NCBI GenBank assembly: GCA_030142905.1
Contig: JASJOG010000069.1
Span: 737,001 to 801,000 of the forward strand
From: Heliopora coerulea
Taxonomy: Eukaryota > Cnidaria > Anthozoa > Scleralcyonacea > Helioporidae
Reading direction: 5' to 3'
DNA length: 64,000 nucleotides
Of this stretch, positions 12,901 through 21,949 are shown piece after piece (positions within the stretch are counted from its first letter, which is position 1; the number at the start of each line of letters is the position of its first letter). The translations under genes and the position numbers were made by a program. The notes under the pieces are model-generated. The model did not search any database, was not told where the DNA came from, and saw nothing but the letters and a program-made list of their open reading frames with translations.

Positions 12901-15900
12901 TCACCGAAGAGTCGAGTTTCCTTCAATTGGGAGCACTTGATGGTTTTTTTTTTTTTGGTTTTTTTTTATCAAGGAATGACACAGAATAGCCAATTAGGTG
13001 TGTCGACGGAAAAGCTGTTGTAAAATATTTGGCCGTTAATAGGCCAAACCAGTTTAAAATAAAATAAATTAACCAAAAGAGAATTATGTTTAACCCTATT
13101 GAAACTGGGCTTCTTTGAGTTTTCGTCCCTGACCCCAAGGGAGGGAAAAATCCTGCGGCTAATATCTCGAAAAGTATTTCACGTATAACCACCAAATTTT
13201 CACAGATTAATTCTAGTCCTATTTGGCATAAACAAAGGGCACAAATTATGGCTGTAAGTTACGTAGTGATGACGTCATAATTGTGAGCTGCTGAAATGTA
13301 TGTCAAATCTGAAATGTCACATTCAAAAGTAAATTGCACTGATTTAATCCGTGTTTAACGTCAATAATATCGTAAAACGACCGCCTTTAAGCAAGAAAGT
13401 TATTTACCTGACTATAGCTAACCAATTTGAAGTTCAGCTTGGTTGCTTGTTTTGTTGATTCCGTATGGCTAAAAAGCCGAAGGACAAAAGTAGGGTCGCG
13501 TACGACCCCATTCGTATTCTAAGGGTTAAATGTCAAAATCAGCTCAGGCACCTTCCACCGCCTTCAGCCTGAATGCTGTTAATGAAAAACCTTTCCATGA
13601 GCGTTTAAACGTTTTATAGTTAATCTCGAATTTGTGACTGAACACTCAAAAACGTTTAGAAAACCCAATTTAATAGGCCATGTTTTGTTGGTGTGAACGG
13701 AGTTCTTAGGTACGTCAACATAGTTGCCATGTCCTGTGTCGTGTGAATAACTAGGACAGAGTGGAAACATTCTACGTAACGAATTTTGTATTTCTAAGTA
13801 CTACCAATATATTGTGGAAGTTGTGATGATTTTTAACAGTAGAACGCAAAAATTGCTCGTTAGGCGTGAAATGTTTTCCTTCAGTAGCATGATGTAAATA
13901 AATAAAGGAATTCGAATGAAGCCCATCGCCAATGAAAGAGTTAAAGGTTAATTTCACCTACATTTTTAGAATAATATTGTATCACTAATATATAACTGCT
14001 AGTTTTATCCTTATCCTTCTCGTCTCTGATGATGTCGTTGCACGACGAAGGCTCAGACATTTAACTTTATTAATCAAGATTTATGAAGTAGTGATTGGCT
14101 TCATTTGAATTTTGTTATCTAAAATTTCTCGGATTTCTTCCCCTAAAATCAACAATTTTCCAGAAATTGTAAAATTCAAAAGGGTGAGGGAACTGCTGAA
14201 AGTCTAAAAGAGGAGATACTGACGTTTTTGAGTGAAGGCCCTTCGTCGGAGTGTATCGTGAAGTATAAGAACTTGGTGATATTTTATAAGGAAATTCATG
14301 AGACGCAAAAATGACCAATAAGATTAAAAGTCAATAAAACACCAAGTAATGAGTTGTAAATAATGGGAAGTAATTTGTTGGTTTAAACGTCGATCAGCGT
14401 ACCGGAAAAAGGGACGGACAGGGGACCCTGAGGAACAGATACTTCGGATCATGCTTTCTCATGGTATCAATGGACGTTTTTCATTTAATCCTCCACAAAG
14501 TAACTGTTTTTATATAGTGTGGACGGTTAAAAACATTAGCTTGTGCGCATTATTCCTTGAATTTTAACATTTGCTTTAGTTTGGGTCAATTAATCCTTTA
14601 CAAGTTAATGATTAATATTTATTATAGCCAAAAATATTGGCTTGCAGTGGCGTAGTCAAGGGGGGTCTCGGCGGTTCAAACCCCCATAACTACAGCGAAC
14701 TTGAATTTCCAATTGAATAATGAGTTCATTACCGTCATCAGACAATATAAAAACCTGACCAGCTTTGATTTGCGAGCTTGAAACCGCTCTCGGCATCGCT
14801 AAGAATTGTCATTAAGTATTATCTGAAGTGCTGAAGAGAGGATGTGAAGTTAATCACTGTTGAATGTCGAATGTCTGATTAAACTCACTTTGCAGGCCAT
14901 TGAGTATAGTCAGCGCCAAAACCAGTAGACTGTGATGCTTTTAAGCTCTCTATTACAATTTACTGAGTATTATTACTGTCATTTTTAAAGAGAAAAACGT
15001 TGCCAAAATCACCATTCTTTTTATGCAGAAAAACATTCTTCCTAGTGGTGTTTGATGCTGTTACCGTTGACTGCATTTATCCGTGAGCGCCCCCAGCAGA
15101 CTCATACGACTAGTTCTTTACTAGACTTAGACTGCTATTTTTTAAACTACGTGATTGCTTCAAGCCATATATTTTTGCATATCTTGTCGATTATAAGACC
15201 CGAAAACCAAAAAACGGAACTTTATCTTCCTAAACATCTAGACTTTCATGCCGAAACCTGGAAAACCCAAATTAGACTCTGCTTTTTGAAGTTCAGGTAA
15301 AATAGCTGGAACATGGAACCCCCCAAATTGAACTCAGTTCTATAGAATAACTGGGATTGTAGAAAGAAATGGAAATCATCATAATCTATCTATCCGCATT
15401 TTCTTGTACGTTAAAAATTTAGTAAACAGAAGTGAAATATGCTAACAAATGGTTTTGAATGGTACGGTCGCGAATCTAACTATCGTTTGCCATTCACCTA
15501 GAAAACTCTGTTATGTTAAACTGGAGTTGTATATATTCGAATATAGTACATTTTTGGACGTTCAAGGCGCGGAGGTCCAGTGTAGATAGCTTGGATAATA
15601 CAGGGGCGTTCTTGAGGTTATACACTATCTAAAATATAGAAAACAAGCTTCTCGACGTTTCGAGCGAAGGCCCTTCGTCCGGAGATTAGTAGCATGATGC
15701 TACTAATCTCCGGACGAAGGGCCTTCGCTCGAAACGTCGAGAAGCTTGTTTTCTATATTTTAGATAGTGTATAACCTCAAGAACGCCGCTGTATTTTTGG
15801 ACGTGTTTAAAAATTTGTAGTGGCCCAAAGCTGCTTGACAATGAATCACTCACCCAAGAAAAATTGTTGGCTACGCGCCTACTGGCTTGCATACTTTATA

Positions 15901-17105
15901 CCCCTAGGTTGTTCTTTATCTTTAACCCTTACGTGCTAGCACTGTAAGGTCCTCTGCCTGTTCTTCCCTTTCCTTGGTACGCTGATCGACGTTTAAAATA
16001 TCACCTGACTTTCCATAGTTCAGAACTCATTACTTAGTTTGTTATTAACTTTTTAATCGTACTGGTCATTTTTGCGTCACATGAATTTCCTTATAAAAAT
16101 ATCACCTAATTCTTATAGTTCACGTTTCACTCCGACGAAAGGCTTCACTCAAAAACATCAGTATCTCCTCTTAAATTTCCAACAGTTCCTTCAACCAGTT
16201 GGCTTTTATACTATTTGTAATATTATAGTTGGCAATATTAATAATTATAACAACATAGTGATTGCTTCGCTCGAACTTTCAGTATCTACCCTCATACATA
16301 TTTCACACCCTTTAGCCTTTTACATGTTGTTCATACACTGCCCACGCAGAAATCTACTTTCATACTATTTTGAAAAAAGGTACAGGTGGGGCTACTTGGT
16401 GGTATAGACTCGGGATCCACCCCTGGATTGTTTTCCTTTGAATCAATTTTTCAGCCCTTTTCATAAGAGCTATATATATGTGAATTTGTAACGACTGTAC
16501 ACTCAGGGTTGTCGTAGAAGTGATGTATAGTAATTCAGGGTATCTTAGGATTTTTGCTGAGGTGCTGTGTAAAATGACGTAGTAAGCTCTCCTGGGGAAA
16601 AGAAAACTATTTTACTTTGAATTTAGAGCTATGTGCGTAAGGAAAGTAAGTAGCGATTGCTCTGTTTGGCTTACTCATGCTCCGTCTTGCTCGATTGTAG
16701 TTGCTTTCGTAATTGCTGTGGTTTTTAATTTAAATATGACATGTTTGATTTTTAGTGGTTCATAGAACGACTTCATGGAAACGAAAAAACATATTTGGAA
16801 ACATGGCCTATAAGGATGGTTATCTTACGGTTGGCGTTGACGGTGTCTATTTTATCTACAGCCAAATGTTTTACTATGATGGAAATAGCTCGTATACTGG
16901 TCACGATATGTATATCGATGACCGCAAAGTGCTCAAAGCAGTGTATAGTGTTGTTAGTGACCGTCGAAAATATCATACCCAGTTTATTGGAGGCATTTTT
17001 AAAATTAGTAAAGGTCAAAAGATATATGTCGGTACCTCAATCACAAGGAATTACTATTTTAATGAGAATTCGTCGTTCTTTGGTGCATACATGTTGCATC
17101 AATAG
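6900..17105 (+). CDS. Gene A: collagen-TNF domain ligand (ectodysplasin-like), 5' incomplete
   Basis: Six exons (6900-6983, 9581-9778, 10050-10085, 10406-10437, 12110-12188, 16756-17105) join in one frame to give the last 259 residues of a collagen-stalked TNF-superfamily ligand. All borders have AG acceptors and GT donors. The visible part opens with a short polar lead, then Gly-X-Y repeats that include the basic run RGKRGKR, which fits a furin site. There follow about 66 residues of uninterrupted Gly-X-Y, two short collagen exons, a linker with SAHIVG (the usual first strand of a TNF domain), and the TNF domain proper. The signature [14 protein letters not shown] (16824-16865) satisfies the family pattern. 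The N-terminal membrane exon is not seen anywhere in the 6.9 kb upstream; it may lie left of the window. The alternative reading, a secreted C1q-type protein, fits the strand motifs less well. Expected role: extracellular trimeric ligand for TNF-receptor-type proteins (inference from family). Confidence 0.85.
6984..9580 (+). other. Gene A intron; nothing recognised
   Basis: About 2.6 kb without further Gly-X-Y coding or recognisable repeats. Short open frames at 7660-7872 and 8124-8495 have no recognisable domain. Confidence 0.45.
9581..9778 (+). CDS. Gene A main collagen exon
   Basis: 198 nt, phase 1-1, encoding 22 perfect Gly-X-Y triplets from [10 protein letters not shown] to GDKGQKG. Acceptor CTGAAACAG, donor GTAATA. 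The number of triplets differs from B (285 nt), C (126 nt) and D (153 nt), so stalk length varies between paralogues. Confidence 0.92.
10050..10085 (+). CDS. Gene A short collagen exon
   Basis: 36 nt, phase 1-1, reading [12 protein letters not shown]. It matches the 36-nt exons of B (29519-29554) and C (49770-49805). Confidence 0.88.
10406..10437 (+). CDS. Gene A last collagen exon
   Basis: 32 nt, reading [11 protein letters not shown] and switching from phase 1 to phase 0. The same 32-nt exon is found in B and C. Confidence 0.85.
10438..12109 (+). other. Gene A intron
   Basis: Apart from the inverted-repeat element listed at 11550-11786, nothing is clearly identifiable. A minus-strand open frame at 11208-11549 (113 codons) abuts that element; I do not recognise its product. 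Confidence 0.4.
11550..11786. mobile_element. Small inverted-repeat element (MITE-like), 237 bp
   Basis: The left end CTTATCTCATGACTCACCAA and its exact inverse at 11763-11786 form terminal inverted repeats of about 23 bp around 190 bp of non-coding DNA. There is no transposase, so it is non-autonomous. Confidence 0.65.
12110..12188 (+). CDS. Gene A linker exon with first TNF strand
   Basis: 79 nt, phase 0 to 1, reading [18 protein letters not shown] and then a Thr/Ser-rich tail. SAHIVG is the A-strand signature of TNF domains. The exon is about 24 nt longer than that of B because of a [12 protein letters not shown] addition. Confidence 0.85.
14026..14055 (+). ncRNA. Hammerhead-like motif, degenerate
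   Basis: It has an intact CTGATGA box, then a helix from GTCG and CGAC around TTGCA, then GAAGG instead of GAAAC. The second conserved box is broken, so it is unlikely to be active. Confidence 0.4.
14115..14415. repeat. Left arm of a long inverted repeat (Penelope-type)
   Basis: The minus-strand reading matches the plus strand of 15960-16225 along most of its length, with scattered changes. Shared landmarks are GGTACGCTGATCGACGTTTA, TGGTCATTTTTGCGTC and CAGTATCTCCTCTT. A degenerate hammerhead-like block (CTCCGACGAAGGGCCTTC on the minus strand) lies at 14226-14253. Confidence 0.6.
15605..15787. repeat. Perfect palindrome, two 90-bp arms with a 3-nt centre
   Basis: Bases 15605-15694 are the exact reverse complement of 15698-15787, separated only by TGA at 15695-15697. 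Each arm carries a hammerhead-like unit (about 15651-15682 minus, 15710-15741 plus) with the order GACGAAGGGCCTTCG then CTCGAAACGTCG. Adjacent flanking bases do not pair. It could be a head-to-head Penelope-type end or an assembly artefact. Confidence 0.85.
15960..16225. repeat. Right arm of the long inverted repeat
   Basis: Inverse of 14115-14415. A degenerate hammerhead-like block (CTCCGACGAAAGGCTTCAC) lies at 16128-16152. Confidence 0.6.
16756..17105 (+). CDS. Gene A terminal exon: TNF homology domain
   Basis: 350 nt from the acceptor TTTTTAG to the stop TAG at 17103-17105. It carries the signature [14 protein letters not shown], the strand [15 protein letters not shown], and the family-typical end [11 protein letters not shown]. 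There is no cysteine in this domain, so no internal disulfide is expected. Confidence 0.93.
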
Positions 17106-17684
17106 TTATTTCTGTAAGATCCTAGAAACATCAAGGCGATCTTTGTAAGCGTAAGTAGTTCACTAAATTAGTTGGCAGCATGAAACTTAGCAAACTAGCA
17201 CAGCTTTTTGTCTTATCCCAGGTCGGTCTACTCCATTTCTTCGATAAATGCTTAATTTCCCCAAACAAATCAGAACAACGGACATATTGGAAGTATTTAC
17301 CATTTTCCTCTATAACTTATCAAATTTCTTAAGCTAAGAACTCAATTCAACAAATCAATGGCTGCTTTTCACATTATAAATAATCCCGATGTTCGAAATG
17401 ATAACTCGTACTCGATAATGACGGAGAAAATGAAAATCAGAAACCAATGTCAACGTTGCATGGTGATTAAAATATATATAAAACAAAACAAAGCAAACCG
17501 CAGCAAAAAAAATTTCAGGCATTGTAACGGGCAACTTTGTCTTTATTCTTAACACCACCGCAATAGTCATGATAATTTATTCGCTTTATTTCTTACCCAC
17601 CTGTTCTGTCACATACTTATCGTATTATGTCACAGCTCCTGTTGTATATATAATCTCCAAAGTAGTCAACATTTACCATTCGAA

Positions 17685-17719
17685 CTTGAAAACGATATCA
17701 CGATGATATCGAAACGTCG
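17685..17719 (+). ncRNA. Hammerhead-like motif, degenerate
   Basis: CTTGAAAA is followed by a strong helix from CGATATC and GATATCG around a short loop, then GAAACGTCG. Architecture as in the other Penelope-type ends; the first conserved box has changed. Confidence 0.45.
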
Positions 17720-20700
17720 TTTAACAAATACAATTTTACTATCGCCAATTTTCGTCTCGAAATGTCTTACAAGGAATTTACTAGTCCGGAAAAAATTGTC
17801 AGAAAAAAAAATTGTACCAAAGTGTATACGCTGAAAACTTTCATTTCAAAACTTGGAGGTGGTGTGTCAAAGCGACGTCAAAATTTGGGGATGCCCTTAA
17901 TTCTATAGCAGATAGATATAGTGCCTAGGCCTCTCCAGCTCAATATTTTCGACTCTAGGTTACACTCTTAGAGGGGTATTGCGCGTAACCAATTTGACGC
18001 CGTCGTTCTTGGCTAGTTGGAAGAGGTATAAGATACAGTGGAGAGGTCAAGAACTTGAACCTCCTGCTGACTGTGATAATATAGGAAGTGGTAGCCACGA
18101 TTGGTTTCCAAATCCTAGCGTCAATAGTTTTATTTATTGTCTCTATACATCACGCGCATTTGACACATGCCGCTATATTTGGACCAGCGTCCCCCATTTC
18201 CAACGCCTTGTTCTGGACTGTGTATAAATTTCATTTTAAACGATGTTCTTTATTTCGCCTTTTGGTTTGTCTTGTTCCACATTAGTAAGTTTCTGCGAAA
18301 ACTAAATAAAAAACTCAAGCGTGCTGTTGTTGAATTTCTTAAGAAATATAAATATAATCTAGATTCCTTTCGTTTATACGAATACAATGTAATTGCAGTT
18401 GCTTTTTATTTCTTGAAGATCAAAATGTCAGAATAGACCTATAAATACTTATTAATATACTTATACGAGCTATAGCCAAGACTCAATATTGTTTGTGTAC
18501 AGTATATTCTAGCTTACGGTATCCGCGGTTTAAGTTTGAGATTTGACTCGTCGGATTCGTCGTGTCTTCATTTGTGTGTATGTAGGTAAAATAAAATTTC
18601 TCTTGGTTGTGACACTTTCTGTTACAACTCAGGAGTTCTTCAGAGAACAAGAAGTTAATAACAGACACTGTTGTACATTGACCTACAATGGTTCGTAATG
18701 TTGGAAAAAGGCTGCACGATCCAACATTTGCTGCGCCTAATCATTTGCTGAAGCGTTTGATCGAACTGATTTTGTTAGACAAGCAAATGTCGATCACCGT
18801 AGCACAACAATGCTCGAACGTTCAGTCTCGCCTTAGAAGACTAATACGAATAAAAAATCCTGACCATCTATTCCGAATTGGATAAATGGAGGAGGACTAC
18901 TTAAGGAAGTGCTTAATCATGTAACACTACAATTTGTGCCACTAGCCTGATTGAATTTGGCTCTTGTGATTTCCGCTGATGACAGCTTATTGCTAGCCAT
19001 TCGTGTGAGATTTCTATAGAATGTGATTGATGGGTTACGGGTCTGAATCATAGACAGTGTGGACATGAATCCAAGTTCGAGTCACGGAAATCGCGATTTG
19101 AGTAATAGGGGAAATAGGGAGTTTACAAGACCACGAGATGGACCTCAAACTCGAAGCAGCATTACTATAAGATTTCTGTTCCAAAATAAAAGAAATTAAT
19201 AATTGGTGGTCCCTGAAATATTCTTCACGCCATCCTGGCTCCGCTACAAGACGTGACGATGAGCATTTTATCGTTTTCAGGACGACACCGGCACTTAAGA
19301 CACGTTTTGAGCTGTACTTGACGAATAACGTTAATCGACCTAGAATAGCTTCAAAGCATTTAACAGAAAGAAAAAGAACATTTCGGATTTTGCATGCGCA
19401 GCTTAAAGAACCTTGTTTACTGCCGTCAGCGTTACAGCTTTCGTAAACTCCATAATCCTTACTTGAGTCAGACTCAAGTCCGAGTCAGGGTCATTATATA
19501 GTCTCACAACTTCCAAGCGATACTAGATACAATAAGAGACCATACAATATGGTAAGGTAGGGTGCCACTTCATACCATACCTTGCCATACTATGCATTCC
19601 TTATCAGGCCATTCCATATATATCACACCAAAAACGTTAAAACACACATGGAACAACACAAGACACAATACTTGACAAGAATGAAAAAGGACGCTGCTCG
19701 GTTCTATTTTATTCCAATGTAGCTTTATTTGTCGAAGAAAATGCGTTATTCAATCTACTTTAGTATTTTGGACTCGTTGAGGCAGTCTTTATTGTCCCTA
19801 TCTTGGTGTTGTATGTATCCTTCCCTGGCAGTTACTTCTGCTTAAATTCTTGAGTTTGCATGATTAGCAATCCCGGTCCGTTCAAGTGAGACACTTTTTC
19901 AACAAGACAAGACTCATATTTAACGAGGAAAATTAAGTACCATGTATATGTTTAATTCTTTAATTTTTTGCGGGTTCCTTTGGCAAACAAGCCAATCTTT
20001 AGTTTTCAATTTGTTCTCTGTTCGTGTCCAGAGAATAAATTGAAAACTTACTGAAAAAAATTCAAACTCGAAATTCCGCTCCTGAATAAATTGTATTGCA
20101 GTTGTTGATTGAACCGAATGGTCTGTTTGGGCATCAGGTTTAAAGTAGGAAATTATGAGTGCTGGCTAATTTACAAGGTAGATTAAGAGGAGCGGAGTTT
20201 TCATTTATTTATTATTTTGTTCCAAATGGTTAGTATTCGTCTTACAAATAAATTGATGTTTGAAATGGGGATTTTTTCCCTAGTCATTTTAACTGAATAA
20301 TTAACGAATAAAAACACTTTAATACGATATTCACTTAAATTGTGCCGATCGGCAGGACGTTTATTGAAGTGTTTACATTAAATGCTGGTTGACCGAAATG
20401 CTCGTGCCGTTTACAATCGACCGGCACTAACATGGATAGTGCTATTGTGCACTGCATAAGTCGCGGCTGAACTAACCGCGAATGGTATATTTGTACTAGT
20501 ATTTCTTACGTTAGCCGCGGCTTATGTTTGTCGCAAACAACCTAAGTGTGGACCATTTATAGGAGCGTTCGTGGCTTATTTTCGGCTCATTAATTTTTGT
20601 CTCCTGTAAAGGAACCTGATGTGTCATTGTACCACGGGACAATGGCCAGTCCAAGCAAAGTTGAACCTTTATGATAGTAATATAATATCAGTATTATTGA

Positions 20701-20933
20701 GTACACTGCTCAACCTCCGGTACAAATTTTTGTCAAATATACAACTCTAAGGATCAGGACGGTATGCTGTTACCGAAGACGGAATAAAAAGCTATTTGGG
20801 ACCAGAAAACCATATAGTAGACTAATGCTGACTACGTGGGGTGACAATACGATGAACCTTGCTTTTTTTGGAGCCCGTTTCGTCCTAACTTGCTACTCAA
20901 ATTAACGAATAAACATTACACTGGTACGTTATT

Positions 20934-21245
20934 GATTGCGCCTTGATGTCGGAAATTTACAAACTGCGCAGTAAATTATTGCAGATAGCGTCAGTTGTGA
21001 CACCACGTTGTATCTGTGACTGCGTTGCATATCACGAAGTTACTTGAAAAACAATTATTCAAACCAAAGTTGGATTAAAAACAATGTGATTGCGCCTTGA
21101 TGTCGGAAATTTACAATTGCCCAATAAATCATTGCGAGGAGCCAGTGTCACTTTTGACACTAAGTTGTATCTGTGACTGTGCGTTCCTTGTCACAAAATT
21201 ACTTGAAAAACAATTATCCAAGCCAAATTTGGATTAAAAACAATA
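20934..21245. repeat. Two-copy tandem repeat, about 154 bp per unit
   Basis: Both units start with GATTGCGCCTTGATGTCGG (20934 and 21088) and end in an ACTTGAAAAACAATTAT block followed by a TTGGATTAAAAACAAT stretch. They differ by scattered substitutions and small indels. It lies 350-650 bp upstream of the gene B TATA box. Confidence 0.8.
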
Positions 21246-21591
21246 TTACATCAAGTTATTGTTCATTTGGAAACTATTATGGGCATGCATAGAGCGATTT
21301 TTAGTAGTTTATCAACAGGACGCTAATTATATCACGAGCTGTTGCAGACATGTCAAAATGTTTTCATCAAATAACTTGGTCAAATTTTAGTCAATATTAC
21401 TTCGTAGTTCATTCTCACTTATCTTAGATTTCATGAAGACTTTAAGGGCCTATACCGCATCTCCAGGACTCGCTCTTAAAGTTTTGCTTTTGTTAAAAAC
21501 TGGCCTTGGCATGCTTTGTTTAATTTATCTAAGTGGTTTATTTTTGTTAAGCTAAATAAATCACTGAATATTCATGTTGAAATCACTGTTG

Positions 21592-21633
21592 TATAAAAAC
21601 AATGCATCTGATACATAAATGCATTTCTTGGAA
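21592..21633 (+). promoter_or_regulatory. Gene B core promoter candidate: TATA box and TTCNNNGAA site
   Basis: TATAAAAA at 21592-21599 lies 153 bp before the start codon, close to the 169-bp spacing in genes C and D. The palindromic TTCTTGGAA at 21625-21633 fits the STAT-type consensus TTCNNNGAA and sits at a similar place to TTCCCGGAA in C and D. A tiny upstream ORF (ATG at 21727, stop at 21736-21738) precedes the main start. Confidence 0.4.
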
Positions 21634-21744
21634 GAAACAACTTTCTTCAAGCGAAGTAGCTCCAAAAACTTCCGATATCGTGGGGCTGTCAAATGTTCTA
21701 AAGTGTTCGTAATTCGTTTGTCTTTAATGGCAAGTTAGAACGCT

Positions 21745-21949
21745 ATGGGCTCCAAAGGAGCAAGATACATCGTATTGCCTCTCTACGTTGTCTACATTGG
21801 TCTATTGTATTCTCTTCTTCTAACAAGTGGCCTTATTTTAGCCTGGTGCACAATTTATCGTCATGAGGAGAGTATCGTGGAGCTAAAAGAGATTTTGAAT
21901 AACAAACAAAGTGAGGAAAACCTTCACTTGAATGGAATGGGAAGAAGAG
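21745..21949 (+). CDS. Gene B exon 1: signal-anchor and stalk
   Basis: Start chosen at the first ATG of the open frame, directly after the short upstream ORF. It encodes MGSKGARY, a long hydrophobic run rich in Leu, Tyr and Val (residues 9-34), then a charged stalk ending in GMGRRG. The N-terminal basic residues before and the acidic stalk after the segment fit a type II orientation. The exon ends in phase 1. A later donor after LQK (21996) is possible but would need an unseen extra exon. Confidence 0.72.

Larger units (their letters stand above)
12189..16755 (+). other. Gene A long intron with Penelope-type insertions
   Basis: About 4.6 kb. The first 1.8 kb shows nothing recognisable. The part from about 14020 to 16290 is filled by inverted-repeat, hammerhead-bearing sequence listed separately. 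A GGCGTAGTCAAGGGGG-type repeat end lies near 14649. Confidence 0.5.
17106..21744. other. Intergenic region A-B
   Basis: It contains a hammerhead-like motif (17685-17719), a tandem repeat (20934-21245) and the gene B promoter. The open frames at 17979-18436 and 18688-18885 show no recognisable domain. The remainder is unassigned. Confidence 0.45.

Noticed and set aside
16756..17105. C1q-type globular domain instead of TNF
   Set aside because: SAHIVG first strand, the L-x-V-x(3)-G-V-Y-x-I-Y-x-Q signature and, in B and C, a signal-anchor all fit TNF ligands better.
18688..18885. 65-codon open frame as a short gene
   Set aside because: Plausible composition but no domain, no neighbours with matching phase and no paralogue in the window.
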